Shown here in pieces: positions 1-11,834 of a stretch of DNA of 64,000 nt (its first letter is position 1; the number at the start of each line of letters is the position of its first letter). Source of the stretch: Pyropia haitanensis (Eukaryota > Rhodophyta > Bangiophyceae > Bangiales > Bangiaceae); assembly GCA_008729055.1 (NCBI GenBank), contig SDUX01000002.1, positions 2,445,874 to 2,509,873 on the forward strand, read 5' to 3'. The translations under genes and the position numbers were made by a program. The notes below the pieces were generated by a model. That model had not been told where the DNA came from. It saw only the letters and a program-made list of their open reading frames with translations, and did no database searches.

Positions 1-2187
1 ACCTCGGTGTCCCGCCCACCGCAGTGGATCTATCACCCGGTGCCCACAATTCCGGACATAGGGCCGCTACCATCGGCCTTGTTCCGCCTTGCAAGGTCTC
101 GCCCTGGGGTCCCGTGAGGGCCGATTTCCGTGGAAGAAAGGAGTCGTGGCGACGCTACGTGCTGCGGATGTACGAGTGACGTGTTCTTTCTCGACCATGA
201 CCGTAACGACAACGAGCTCGTTCTCCTCCTGTAAAAGCGGGAGCTCTCTTGGATGTTCCCAAGGAGATACGTTCTTCCAATCACGAATTTCCACTTTCCC
301 TGTTTCGCGAAAGGTGCTTGACCCGACAGTTTTGACCCTCACGGTCCCTGCGAGTTCGAATCATGTTTGGCATCGCCTGCGGACAGGTTCTGTTCCACTC
401 CAGACGCTTGCACAGATGCGAGCACCCCTCGCAGTGTCAACACGTTTGTCAAACCGGTGCGAGCGCAGATGTAGGTCCCAGTCCCAGATGTTACCCCAAA
501 CCCTTCTCAGGCACTGATCGGGGACCGCGGCCCACAACAGGCGGCCCGCCATGTGCTTCAGACCCACCGCCGGTAGACGAGGCGAAGACGCCAGTCATGA
601 TGTAGGTCGTGGAGCGTTTGTGGTGGGGCATAGGAGGTGGATGCGGCCAAGGCGGTAGCTCTGGATAGGTCGTCGAAAACTGTTCCGGCCGCACCACAGT
701 CGAACACGCCGCCACGCCGCTACCCACGTCCAGTACCGGAGTCCTGGGGGTTGGCGGGCGCAGGTGTTGCAGCACATGCCGCCTCTCGAGCCGGGTTGGG
801 ACGGCGCCCCTCTCCCGTGGTGGGGGAGCGCGGGCCAGCCGCCGCCCGCGGCTGCGGTGTCCGCGGTCGCCACCCGCACGGAGGCGGCCGCCGCGATGGC
901 CCATCTCATCGGCCGCGGCGACCGCGTCGGGTCCCGCTCCACGCCCGCCGGCGGGGCGGCGCAGCGTCCACGGCTGCGCGGGCGGCGCCCAGCGGGCACG
1001 TGCTGCCGACCATGGGTGGGGGTGGGGGCGGGAGGAGACTGCGCATGCGTTGCCTCCGTGCCGTCAGCCGCCACCGCCGCCGCCGCAGCCAGAACCGCCC
1101 CCCCAGCCCTTTGATGGTCCCCGCAGCGCCTCGGACGCAGACGCCGGGACGAGGTTTTTTAAACGCGCCTGCGACGCCGCTGGGGGGTCGGTCTCTCCAC
1201 GGTAGGACGAACTCCCCGCCTGAACCCACGGACAGGACCCCTGTGGCGCAGTCCCTCCCTAGGCACGGCGGGCATGGCCAGCAGCGCGTCCTCTCAGCAG
1301 GCACGCAGGGAGCTGCGACGCACCGCCCGTGGACCATTCGCCCGCCCGCGCGACCGTGAGAGTTGGAGAGGGAGGTTGGGGGGAGGGGGGAAGCCACTCC
1401 TGTCCGACCCGCAGTCACCCTTCTAGCGGTCGGCGCGTCACGCTCGCGGCGCCTCGCGGCCAGCTGCCGTGCGTGGCCGTCGCCGTCGCCGCCGTTATCG
1501 CTGCCATCGGCTGTGGTCTTTCTCCGCCAGCGGCTGATGGGCGCCTCGTCTCTTCTAAATTTAGGCGGGTAAGAAGTAAAGAAAGTTTGGCGCGCGCGTA
1601 ACGGACAGGACAAGGGAGGCAGAACAGAATTTTTGACAGTAGCGGTACGCACGCCCACCCCGCGGAGCGTGGGTGCCGACCTCAACCCGCGTCCGCCCGC
1701 CCGCCCGCCCGCCCGCCTGCCTGCCCGCCCGCCGTGGCACCCACCCTCGTGGCGGCGGCGGAGCAGCCGCGGAGACAGCCGAGACACAGCCAGCCTCACC
1801 CAGTGTCGGTCAACACACCCCGACTCAACCCGCGCTCCCCCCCAGCTCGCCACCTCGTGTGCCAGTCCGCCCACGCCCGCACCCCACAAAATTTGTTATG
1901 AACGGTCCAGCGCCGCTGGTCAGAGCCGGCCGTCGCCACTCCCCCCTCCCTCCGCCGCCGTCACCTGCAGTCACCCACCCCCCACGCCGCCTCTCTGTCG
2001 GGCGGTCGCGGTCCTTCTCCGCGATCCCATTCCGCTGCTGGTGCGTGCGGTGTGCGCGCCGCCGCCACCCGCTGCACCCGCTGCCGCAGCCGCCACCGCC
2101 GCCGCCGCTGTCGCCGGCACCACCCGTCCCCTTCCCACCGTCCCCGTCCCCGTCCATCCTTCCCCGTTGGTGGGGAGGACGTACCCC
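1..2187. other. No confident gene; GC-rich spacer with a CCGC microsatellite
   Basis: Open frames on both strands overlap here without any recognisable domain, so I call no gene. A (CCGC)n/(CCTG)n microsatellite lies at about 1692-1733. A short minus-strand stretch near 700-780 reads like a methyltransferase motif I (VLDVGSG), but nothing else of such an enzyme follows. The first 600 bases are less GC-rich than the rest. Confidence 0.5.
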
Positions 2188-2886
2188 TTAGTGGTGGTAG
2201 CCGCCATACTGGCCCTTGCCGGCGAACACGTTACCGCCGTTCCCGCCCCTCCCGCCAGATCCACCGTTGCCAGCGTTGCCATAGCCGAACGAGTCACCGC
2301 CGCGGCCGCCGGGACCGCCACCGCCGCCGTTGCCAGCAACAAACACCGCCTTGGAAGGCCCGTCAGCGTGGCTGCCGTAGAAGCCCGTGCCGTGGCCGAA
2401 CCCCTTGCGCCCGCCTACGACTACGTCGCCGCCGTTGCCGCCCCTCCCACCAGACCCGCCGTTGCCAGCGTTGCCAGAGCCGAACGAGTCACCGCCGCGG
2501 CCGCCGGGACCGCCATCGCCGCCGTTGCCAGCAACAAACACCGCCTTGGAAGGCCCGTCAGCGTGGCCGCCGTAGAAGCCCGTGCCGTGGCCGAACCCCT
2601 TGCGTCCGCCCACAAAAACGTTGCCGCCCCCGCCACCGTTGCCGCCGCCACCGCCGTTGCCGGCGTTTCCAGAGCCAAAGGAGTCCCCGCCGCGGCCGCC
2701 GCGGCCGCCGCTGCCGCCGTTGCCCGCCCCGATAAAGACGCTGTTGCCTCCCCCGTAGAAGGCGCCCTTGCCCTTGCTCCAGTGCGCCGACGCCTTGGTG
2801 GGCAGCGCCGCCGTGGCGGTCGCGGACGCGGCCACCACGGCCGCCGCCGCGGCCAGCACCACCACTGCCATCTTGCGGAAAGCCAT
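2188..2886 (-). CDS. Secreted glycine-rich repeat protein (copy 1)
   Basis: Predicted 232-residue protein. I chose the ATG at 2886 because it starts a clean signal peptide: a short basic N-terminus, then a run of Val/Ala residues ending near an ALPTKASA stretch. The rest is three tandem modules of about 70 residues. Each has a glycine core built on VFVAGNGG, GGRGGRGGDSFG and GNAGNGG, followed by a GRKGFGHGTGFYG spacer. It has no cysteines to speak of and no catalytic motif. The same module recurs in the plus-strand genes at 9185 and 13704, so this is a local family. An extracellular-matrix or cell-surface structural role is an inference from the signal peptide and composition. The family is not one I can name. 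Low-complexity composition lowers certainty about the exact frame, but the conserved repeat supports it. Confidence 0.72.
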   Translation of the reverse strand: MAFRKMAVVVLAAAAAVVAASATATAALPTKASAHWSKGKGAFYGGGNSVFIGAGNGGSGGRGGRGGDSFGSGNAGNGGGGGNGGGGGNVFVGGRKGFGHGTGFYGGHADGPSKAVFVAGNGGDGGPGGRGGDSFGSGNAGNGGSGGRGGNGGDVVVGGRKGFGHGTGFYGSHADGPSKAVFVAGNGGGGGPGGRGGDSFGYGNAGNGGSGGRGGNGGNVFAGKGQYGGYHH

Positions 2887-4185
2887 GACGAAAACGAGGA
2901 TGTGAAGCTGGTGGGCTGCGAGTGACTGGGGAAAGGTGGGCACGGGTGGCGAGAGGTGGTGGTGGTGCGAGAGGTTTGCTGGCGGGTGGGTGGTTGGGTG
3001 GCTGGCTGTGAACGACGAACTCAGCAGCTACCCGACGCCGCCGCGGTGGGCGCTTTTGTAGCCGCCGGCAGCCGCGGCGGCCGCCGCCGTGGCCGGCGTC
3101 TGATGGCGGTCGCGCCCCGCTCGCATCGCATCCCCACCGCACGACCGCCGCCACTCGGGCGCCCGCTCCACCGCCGGCCGCCGCACCGGCGCGCCAGTCG
3201 CACCCGGCCCCGCCGTTCCTCCTGACATCGACGGTGTGACCGGGCGCACACGTCCGCGCGGCCATCAGGGGTGGGCTGTCGACCGAGCGACTTTCGCCGA
3301 GGTCGGACCGCCGACCGCCTGTCCTACCATCGCAGCGTTGCGCATCACCCGCATCTCAGGTCAACCTCCACCCCAGCCCCCCCTCTTTCAGCTTACAACA
3401 TCGTGGTGGCCACCAAGACGGCCAGGAGGCTGTGATGGGATTAAAGAGGACGGCAGGCCCATGTACTTGGGCTTGCCCGCGCCAATGCCTAGGGGCACGT
3501 GGCAGTGGGCTACTGCGGCGGACCCTCCGAGGACGAGCCACGGGCAGGAGGGGCAGCTGACAAGTGGGGGGACGGGGGCGCGGAAGTGGACCGCAGCGCA
3601 CTGGATCCAACACCCAGTACCTACAGTTCTGTGCAAAGCGGCGTTTGCGGCCTCCGTGGGGAGGTCGGCTTCTGTAAGCAGGCCCTCACGACCTCGTCAG
3701 GGCCACCTTGCACAGAAATGTAGGTACCGCGTGGCAGAAGCTGGGGAAAACCGCCGTGCGAGCGGGAGCGATTCCGACTAGCGGAGTGGACCGAGCGGCC
3801 GCTTCCGCAACAGCTTCATGGTCTGTTCACTTTATCGTCCTACCTTCTCTTCACATTCCTTTCATCCAATCGCAGCCGGGCTCGCGGTCACGAGGTAGCT
3901 GACGCATTGGCCCGGACGTGTTCCAATCGCAGGGGTCGCGCTCTGGCAGCTCTGCAAGGGAGCCTGCCAGTTAGTTGAGGGGGCACTGACGCCAGGCGGA
4001 CTTGTCTGCGCGACCTCTTTATTTAGCCACACAGCTGTTCCGAACACTTGCGACGTTTTGCACAGGCCGATTGCTCAGGCGGCTCTGGTTCAAAGACCTG
4101 CAGCACGTGTGAGACACCTGCTATAGGGGCACGAGCCTCTGGGCTTGGGCGCGGTCACGCTCTGCGGCATCATGATGATGATGCC
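2887..4185. other. Intergenic, no recognised gene
   Basis: This is the upstream side of the minus-strand glycine-rich gene. An open frame at 3236-3781 has no recognisable domain, and it is crossed by the hairpin listed at 3617-3727, so I do not call it a gene. Confidence 0.5.
3617..3727. repeat. Imperfect hairpin with about 21-bp arms
   Basis: Positions 3617-3638 (GTACCTACAGTTCTGTGCAA and on) are the near-perfect reverse complement of 3707-3727, with one mismatch in the middle. The loop is about 68 bases. It could be a small hairpin element, a deletion derivative of a transposon, or a folded transcript. Nothing in the sequence decides between these. Confidence 0.6.
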
Positions 4186-4786
4186 TGCGCAGTAGTGTCA
4201 CAGGCTGGATCCATGACAAGCCTGTTTTTTCGAGAAAAGACTTGTCAAGACCTTGTCAAGGCTTGGACACCCCCCCCCCCAGGGCGACCCGGCCGGTTGA
4301 TTCGAAATCGAATATCGCACTACAACTGTCTGTAAGTGTGACAAAGTGCGCGTCGTTCAGGGGGCTAAGAGCCAATAGGCCTCCCCACAGTACAGCTTGA
4401 ATGCCTGATTGTTCGTCAAGAAATACCCGTCTTGAGCAGGTGACTGGTCCGTCCAGGGGATCTGTTTGTTCACTTAGAATGTCTCGGACAATTGCCGCTC
4501 TCAGTCCGTATCCAGTCCATATCGGAAGCTCGGTGCTGGCTGAGAGGGGGCTCGCCAAGTCTTGTGTGACACCAAAGTCTGGTTAACAAGCCCAACAACG
4601 CCAGTGCGGATGCCCCTCGGACCGCGTGTTTGGGCTGTACTTTTCCTTAGTAGCCGTCGAAAAGCCCTAAAGTTGCGCTCAGACCGACATGGTGCCACGG
4701 ACATGTGCTTGTCACGCACTTGTAAAACTTTGTACGTTTATCGAGCTGTTCGTTGCCGCACCACTATTTTTACCTCTTCTTGTGCC
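4186..4786 (+). mobile_element. Truncated copy A of a TIR element (non-autonomous)
   Basis: The sequence from the GATCCATGACAAGCCTG end at about 4209 through about 4786 is collinear with the reverse complement of 55131-54555. The match is patchy but extends over nearly 600 bases, with roughly four positions in five agreeing by eye. Copy A has only one terminal repeat. The match stops near 4786, where ordinary GC-rich sequence resumes, so the far end is missing. No transposase reading frame is visible, so this looks like a dead or non-autonomous DNA transposon. The complete relative is at 54336-55131. Confidence 0.65.
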
Positions 4787-7700
4787 CATTTAAGCATCAC
4801 TGTGTTGAGGAGGGCGGCCACGCGCCCGGAAGGTCGCCGCGACGTGGCCATTTGCGGGGGGCGACTGCCAGAACGCTCGCCGCTGCGCCCAGCCGCCCGA
4901 CCATCCCAACCGGCTGACATGCACGCCTACCGTAGGGTTGAACTGTGACTCACATGTTCTGCGACGGCACGCCGCCGCGTCCGAATCACTCGAGCGCCGA
5001 ATGGGTTCGTCCTCGCCTGCGGTCAGCACGATGGAGACGGCCACGCCCCCAGGCACGTCGATAATGCTCGCGGCTGGCGCTCCGCCACCAACCACCATCC
5101 CACTCCAAGCATGCCCCGCCGCAGCCGCCCTCCACTCTCCACTTCTTGCACGCACAGTGACACCCGGTCACTACAACCACCCCAGTTATCGCAGGGGGCT
5201 CGTCGAGAAGGGTCTCGGCAATGTTCCATCAACCGCCCTCTGACGCCGCCCCTCGCAGTCCTCTTGCTCCTTTCCATAACGACAGCCGCAGCAACGTACG
5301 TGCAACCCGACCCTACCCCAGCCCACCTTCCATCGTCACCCCCCTTCCTGCTCCGCGCCCGTTGCCGCGGAGGACAACTCACCACCCACGTGATTGCCAC
5401 GTCAACAGTCCGCCCTCCCCCCCCACCAACAACAACCAGTGCTTGCTGTCGCCGATTGGAACGACCGTAGCCAGTCTGGCCCAATAGCTGGCCACCTGGT
5501 CAGCCGAGGCCGTTCTCTCTGTCTCCTTCAGAAAAAAAAGACACCGTTGGAGAGAGGAGAGTGAGCTCGTTCTCATGGTGCTTTATATTTTCTTCTTCTG
5601 TGAGCAAGTATCTCGTAGCGCCGGCCTCAAAATCAGGTCGCCACGTGTAATGACCCTAAACAGGCCAGCTCCGCAATCGGCATCCAGGGCCCATCACGAG
5701 GTTGATACGGGTCAAGAGAGATCAGAAGGCCACATTGACTCTTGTCTCGCTGCCCCCCCTCTCCCCCCCGTGCCGTACGGAAACTCTACCATGCCCATAC
5801 GCATGCGCTGGCGCCGCGCGCCAGCCAGCAGGCGTTTTTTTTGGACCGTTTTAACGCGGCCGCGGACCCGCCCGTCCTTCGTCCTGAGATCTTCTCGCGC
5901 ATGGTTTTTCGTGGGTTGCTGCTTGTCGGCTGCCTTCTCTAATGCCTCTCTCGATTTGTCGGCATCAGCCTGCAGCTTCTCACCGATGGCCGTGGTCACA
6001 GCCTCAGAGTTGGCGACAGGCCAGGGACGACAGTGATGAGCAGGGAAACCAGGTTTTTACCAGACAATGTAAGAAAAAGCTCGCCGGCTCGCACCAGCGG
6101 GTCCGCGGAGGGATGAGCTGGTTTAGCTAGCGTCGCACGCGCGGTCCCCCACGAGAAGAAGCGGCCTGCTGCGTCGTCGTATCAGGTCCATCGGTAGTTC
6201 TAGCAACGTTGCTGGATTCAGCATGGGTAGGCGGTATGATGCGGTCCAGGAGGGGGTCCTGGGGGTGGACTACGTGAGGTAGGATGGGGGTACAAAGGCA
6301 CTAATGGGCGACCAGTGTAGCGCAATCCGCGGCAGAGTGGGAGAGATCGTTGCGTGATGGGTCAATCTAGGGGTACACGTGGGCCACGTGGAGGGGCCGT
6401 TTTAGGGGCAGTGGCCGTTTATCGGTCCAGACAAGCTACCATCCTCCGCCTCTGTCCATGGCTCCCGAGGGATGCCATCGTCGCTGACCGGCCCTGCGTC
6501 TCCGCACACGGTCTGCTGATCCTATACCTCTACGCCCCGCAACCACTTGACCACTTCCTCCGTCCAACCCCCTTCATCCTTACCCTACGCAGTAGTGGTG
6601 TGCTTTGGCGGCGGTTGCGTGTCAGCCCTCTAGCTAGACCGTCAGAGGGCGAGCCAATAGTGTGCCGTAGGGGCCTGATCGCCTGAAAGCCGATGATTGG
6701 CTGCGACCGCAGCGCTCGTCGTCCCAATTGCTGATTGGTCAGGACACTGTTGTTCTCTCGTCGGATCTCGCCTGAGTTTCCATTCATCTCGGCTCGATCT
6801 TCTCAGGAACAGTTGTGCAGCTTGCCACAGATGTCTGTTCCACTCTGTTCTCCCCTCCACGTGCTCGGGATCACCAGAAAATCTCAGATCGGACAGATTG
6901 CCCAACAGTAGAGACTCATACGGAGCTCTCATTGGTCAGACAGGAAACCTGTGAGGCAATTTATTGGGCAGAGGACTGACTGTTGTTCTTGTTCTTGTCA
7001 GGATCGGCCAAAATTCAGAAAACTGCAATAGAACAGATAGAAGGGCGGGGGCAATGATAACAAGCAGGACGACTACATCAGGTACAGACCGGCTACGCAA
7101 CTTCACCGGGTTGCAACCAGTATGCACGCAGCTCGCTGGCTCTCCGTGTCCCACATCCCGATCATGGGTGGCACCGGCGACAGGGATGCAGAAAGCGGCC
7201 CTCGCTGCCCAGCAGATAATATTGCCCGACTTTGGGCGCAGACAGCACCGCGGGCGCTCACAGACCGAGCCAGCGTGGCAGATCGCACCGCCGCGCACGA
7301 GATCCGTTGGGGACTCTTGCAGCAGGAACAGGCCCAGAAGTGCGCGTTCTTGCCGGATCGAGTCCCTCTCGCGCGGCTGTCCTCCAGCGCGACACTTCCT
7401 CACGAGAACTCACACGAGTGCTCTCTCACTGTCCAACGGCGCCGTCCACAATGCGTCTCCAGCCTTGGGTGGCGGCCGGGCCGTAGGGAGCGGCCCGCGC
7501 GTGCGTTTTTCGGCCAGTCCAGTAGGCCGCCCGCACGCATGCAAGCCCGCTGCCATCAGTGCACATCTGAGTGGCGCCACCGATGGAAGGAGAGGTAGCG
7601 TCCTAGTGTTGGCACCGACGGAAGGGAACTAGCGCGTGGCAGATTCATTGGGGGCGAGGAGAAGCGGCCGTCAGGCACAGGCAGACAATCTAGTTGTCTT

Positions 7701-9184
7701 CGGCGCCCCTCTCTTTTTTTTCCGCTCCCTCCTGTGTTCCGTCTGGCGGTCCTATCCCCTCTCACCCGCGGCTCCTGGCTGTCTGCAGCCCGGTTGATTT
7801 GCCGGTTTCGACAGACCCAGCTCGTGCCTCTGCACGGCGAGACCGCAGCGGTTGCGAGTGCAGGTGAAGCCCCGCCGCGCCTCCGCACCCGCACCGGCAA
7901 GACGAGCGAGAAAAAGCGCCGTGCATCCGGCGGTGGCGGTGTCGGTGGCTGCGGTGGCGGAGCCGGCGGCGATGTCGCGCCGGCCGTCGTGGTCAGTGAT
8001 TGGGGGGGGGGGGAGGGGCATGGTCCACCGTGGCGGTCGCACGACTGCAGTCTTCAGGGGGAGATGCGGGGATGGGGAAAGGTAGGGTCGAGGGTGCCCG
8101 AGGGCAACAGGGGGGGGGGGGGGGATGGCGTGGCAGCCAGTGCTTTCAAAAGGAGACTCTGCGCGGAGTACACGGGGGAGAGCAGGGAACGATTAGAAAC
8201 TGTGTCGGTCGTGGTGGCCGAACCCCGCCCGCTCCGGCCAGTTCGAGGTAAGCGATGTCGTGGGTGCGGCTGGCGTAGTAAAGGGACATATGATAGGGAC
8301 GAGTGGGAGGAGGATGCAGCGGAGCAAGGTGAACGGGGGAACGTGAGCGTGGGCCGCGGTGGTGGGCGGTGAGCAGAGGTGTCAGCCAGATCGATGCCCT
8401 TCGGAGGGCGCGGGACGTGGTGTTGGGCGGGGAGGTGGTGTAGCAAGGGTAGGGATCGAAATGGCTGTCGATTCCTGGTCGCGGCTCGTCGGTGACTCGA
8501 CTCGCGCGGCACCGACATGGTAGGCGGTACGCGCACCACGAGTGACCCGAGGCACGGGGAGAGGCGGCGGATGTGCGCGGGAGGGGCGGCGGGGCTCACG
8601 ACGCGCTGACGGCGGGGGAGCGTGGCACCTTATCCCCCACCCCGCCGGGGGGGTGTGGCCGCCACGTTTTTCCAAGCAGGACCATGGGCGCGGGCCGGGG
8701 CGGCGGAGGTGGGCAGTGGGGTGGTGCGGTCGACGAAACGCCCCATCGAGTGCAAGAAGGCCGGTCGGCAGACCGACGCTGGTGGGTGCCCGTCAGTCGG
8801 TCGCGGACCCTGGATGGCCATGCCGGTGCGCATCCCGCCACGCTCCGCCCACGCACACAGTGGGCGCCGTTGGCGACACGGCGGGAAGGGTGCCGCCAGG
8901 TGCGGTTGGCGAGGCGATGCTGCGGCCTGCCGTGGCGCCGGTCCGCGGGGCGGACGGGCGGCGGCGTTGCGGTGCGAGCTGCGAGCGGCCGCCCCTGGTC
9001 CCAGGCCAAGGTGACCGCCGCCGCGGCTGACGGGCTACTACAAGAAGGATCGCCGCGGCGGCAGTGGGAACCTGAACGGCCCGTCACACAAAGCCAGGGT
9101 GCAAGACAACGGCCAACCCATCCACCCCGCCGCCACCGCCTTCCAGTCGTTTACCCATCCCCCGCGTCCCTCCTGTCGTGTATC
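4787..9184. other. Long intergenic stretch, no confident gene
   Basis: Composition is milder than in the flanking genes. A minus-strand frame at 5712-5999 would give a 95-residue charged protein beginning with a helical, Lys/Glu/Ala-rich segment, but I see no family signature. Frames between 6.9 and 8.6 kb are Pro/Ser/Arg-rich and overlap on both strands. The last few hundred bases should hold the promoter of the gene at 9185. No TATA box stands out. Confidence 0.45.
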
Positions 9185-10126
9185 ATGGCTGTTCGCACGG
9201 TCGTGTCGGTGGCGCTCGTCGCCGCGGCGGCGGTGGTGGCGGCGTCGACGCCCGCCATGTCGGCGCTGCCCGTGTCGGCGTCGGTCAAACGGTCGGTGGA
9301 GCCGCCGCAATGGGTTAAGCCGTCTCGGGGAAGCGCCACCGTCTTTGTCGCCGGCAACGGCGGCAACGGCGGCCGCGGGGGCCGAGGGGGCGACTCGTTT
9401 GGCGATGGCAATGCCGGCGATGGCGGCGACGGCGGCTTTGGTGGCTTTGGCGGCAACGTTGTTGTGGAGAATTTCAAGGGCTGGCGCGGCCAGGGCCGCG
9501 ACAAGGGCCACGGCGGCAAGGGTCTCGGTCGGGGCAAGGGCAACGGCAAGGAGTATCGCGGCAAGGGCAACGGAAAGGAGTATCGCGGCAAGGGCCGCGG
9601 TAAGGGCCATAGCGGTGACCCGGTCAAGACGGTGTTTGTGGCCGGCGATGGCGGCAATGGCGGCCGGGGGGGGCGTGGGGGGGACTCGTTCGGCAAGGGC
9701 AACGGTGGCAACGGGGGCTTTGGCGGCGACGCTGGGTTTGGCGGCAACGTGGAGGTGTCGGCAGGCCGCGGGGGCGGCGATAAGGGCGGCAAGGACAAAG
9801 GCGGCACGGACTACAACACGGGCTACGCCCCTAAGGGCCTTGACAAGGACCATCGTGGCAAGGGCTACGGGCAGGGCCAGGGCGGCAAGGGCCGTGGCAA
9901 GGGCCACGGCAGGGGCCGCGGCGACCGCCCGTCCAAGACGGTGTTTGTGGCCGGCAATGGCGGCAATGGCGGCCGGGGGGGGCGTGGGGGGGACTCGTTT
10001 GGCAAGGGCAACGGTGGCAACGGCGGGTTTGGCGGCTGGGGTGGCCCCGGCGGCAACGTGGTCGTGACGCACCCCGAGAGCGGCTACGACTCGGAGGACG
10101 CCGAGGACTGGCCCGTGGGCTGGTAA
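9185..10126 (+). CDS. Secreted glycine-rich repeat protein (copy 2)
   Basis: Predicted 313-residue protein. The ATG at 9185 opens a textbook signal peptide (MAVRTVVSVALVAAAAVV and on, ending around SALPVSA). The frame stays open upstream, but that part is low-quality sequence. Three modules follow, each beginning TVFVAGNGG or TVFVAGDGG and containing the GGRGGRGGDSFG core found in the gene at 2188. They are separated by Lys/Gly-rich linkers with repeated GKGNGKEYR-like units that make the protein strongly basic. The C-terminus is acidic (DSEDAEDWPVGW). A basic, glycine-rich secreted protein would fit binding to sulfated galactans of a red algal wall, but that is inference. No enzyme motif is seen. 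It is the most convincing member of the three-gene family. Confidence 0.78.
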   Translation: MAVRTVVSVALVAAAAVVAASTPAMSALPVSASVKRSVEPPQWVKPSRGSATVFVAGNGGNGGRGGRGGDSFGDGNAGDGGDGGFGGFGGNVVVENFKGWRGQGRDKGHGGKGLGRGKGNGKEYRGKGNGKEYRGKGRGKGHSGDPVKTVFVAGDGGNGGRGGRGGDSFGKGNGGNGGFGGDAGFGGNVEVSAGRGGGDKGGKDKGGTDYNTGYAPKGLDKDHRGKGYGQGQGGKGRGKGHGRGRGDRPSKTVFVAGNGGNGGRGGRGGDSFGKGNGGNGGFGGWGGPGGNVVVTHPESGYDSEDAEDWPVGW

Positions 10127-11303
10127 GCGAGTCGGGTGACCACGCCAAACTGGGGGGGGGGGGGATCGAGGGTCTTGGGGTGGGCGGCGTGGATGGCTCG
10201 CGGCAGCGTCGCCGGCGGCGCCCGCACCGCCCACCCATCGTGACGCAGGGGGGAGCCGCGACCGCCCGAGCGAGGCGGCTTGGAGAGCGGTTGGCTGGGG
10301 AGGGCGGCGGGGGAGAGGATCACGGCTGGCGCCGAGTAGCGGCGCCAGACCATGCTTGACTGTATCGGCGGCTAGTCGGTAGCGGGGACAGGTGGCCACC
10401 CGTTTCCCCACCGAGGCGGCGCGCCCTCTTTTTTTGTTTGTTCTTGTTCCGCTGCCGCATCGCGGCCGCGGCGCGCCGCTGCCCCCTTCCAGCACCGAGG
10501 CGCCGCTGCGCCGGCCGCTCACCGCTCCCCACCATCCACTGTGCATGCGTGCGGCTTGCGGCTGGGTGGCTGCTCCCGCGGGGACTGTCCACGAGAAGCT
10601 AGTCTGTCGGAATTGGACTGCACCCGCGGCTGCGCCGCTGCCGCACCGCGCGCAGGCGCGCGTGGTTGGGTACTGCCGCCGCCGCACGCGTGGGCGCCGC
10701 TGCCCCCACGCGCTAGACACAGGGGCAGGACCGCGGTCGCGGCGCCCGTCCTTGGGTGCGAACAGGCCACACAAAGAGACACGACGGCACGGTCATCTAG
10801 CGGATGGGGCATCAATGCGAACGCCCACGACCAGCGTGGTCGCACACCCTCTCCGGAAGTACAGATGCAGATGCAGAGTGTCCCCAATACTGTACATCTG
10901 CACCCCCCCACAAACAACACTGTTTCCCCTTGACCTGGAAGAGTACCAATACGCCGTAGGTACGCCCCCCCTCCCAGGAAGCACCAGACTCTGCCGCGAC
11001 CACCTTCCCCTTCCCTCTGCGCTGTCGCCCCCCCCCCCAGACGACCCGCGGGAGCCGCGACCGCCACCGCATTTGGCCATGGCCGCCGGCGACGGCAGCG
11101 GCGGCCGACGACGCGGGCGGCAACGGCGGGGTCGTGCACGCCCCCCACCGGGGGCCACCCGACGAGACCACGGCGGGCACCCGCGCCGGGGGAGCCTACG
11201 CGGCCGCCGCCGCCACGGCCACCGCCCGCCAGCGGCCGCGAGCTGCCCAGCCGAGAGGCCAGCTCGGGCGCTTCCCCCGCCCGCCCCCCCCCCCCGCACT
11301 AAC
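10127..11303. other. Intergenic between convergent genes
   Basis: This lies between the plus-strand glycine-rich gene and the 3' end of the minus-strand phosphatase. Overlapping open frames are artefacts of high GC. A T-rich tract occurs at 10430-10447. No gene is supported. Confidence 0.5.
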
Positions 11304-11795
11304 TTAGTCCTCAATGACCGTGTACCCCGGGTGGCTCCGCCGCGCGTGCGCCCAAAACCCGACCGCCACCCCCCCACCAAACGCGGCGAGCGCCGTCGCA
11401 ACGACGCCCACGCCGTGGCCCCACCCCACGCCGCCGCCTGCTGCTGCCGCCGCTGGGTCGGCCGTCGGGTGCTTGCCCCCCCCGCCCCCCCCCCGCCCGT
11501 CTGCGGCCGCCGCCCCATCCGCCGCCGCCGCGGACGCGGCGCCCGGCTCCCCCGCCGCGGCGGTCGCGGACAGCCCGCACGCGGTGGCAACATTGGCCGG
11601 CACGTGCGCGTCAATCCAGTCCACAAAGTCGGCGGCGGAGCACGTCGGGGCGCCGCCACAGTAGGGGCCGCCCTCGGGGGCGGTCACGCTCTCGTTCGAG
11701 CCCGTCAGCACCGTCACGGTGTAGGCGTCGAGGGAGGCGTTGTTGAGGGCGCCGCCGGCGGGTGCACCCGCGGCGGCCTTGGCGGCACCGCCCTT

Positions 11796-11834
<39 letters not shown>

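Noticed and set aside
340..370. GAGTTCGAATCATG, resembling a tRNA T-arm
   Set aside because: The flanking bases do not pair as a T-stem, and no acceptor, D or anticodon arm can be folded around it.
700..780. Minus-strand VLDVGSG after a HVLQHLRP segment, like protein-isoaspartate methyltransferase motif I
   Set aside because: Only the single motif is present. The frame has no downstream motifs and ends in unrelated sequence, so chance or a tiny relic is more likely.
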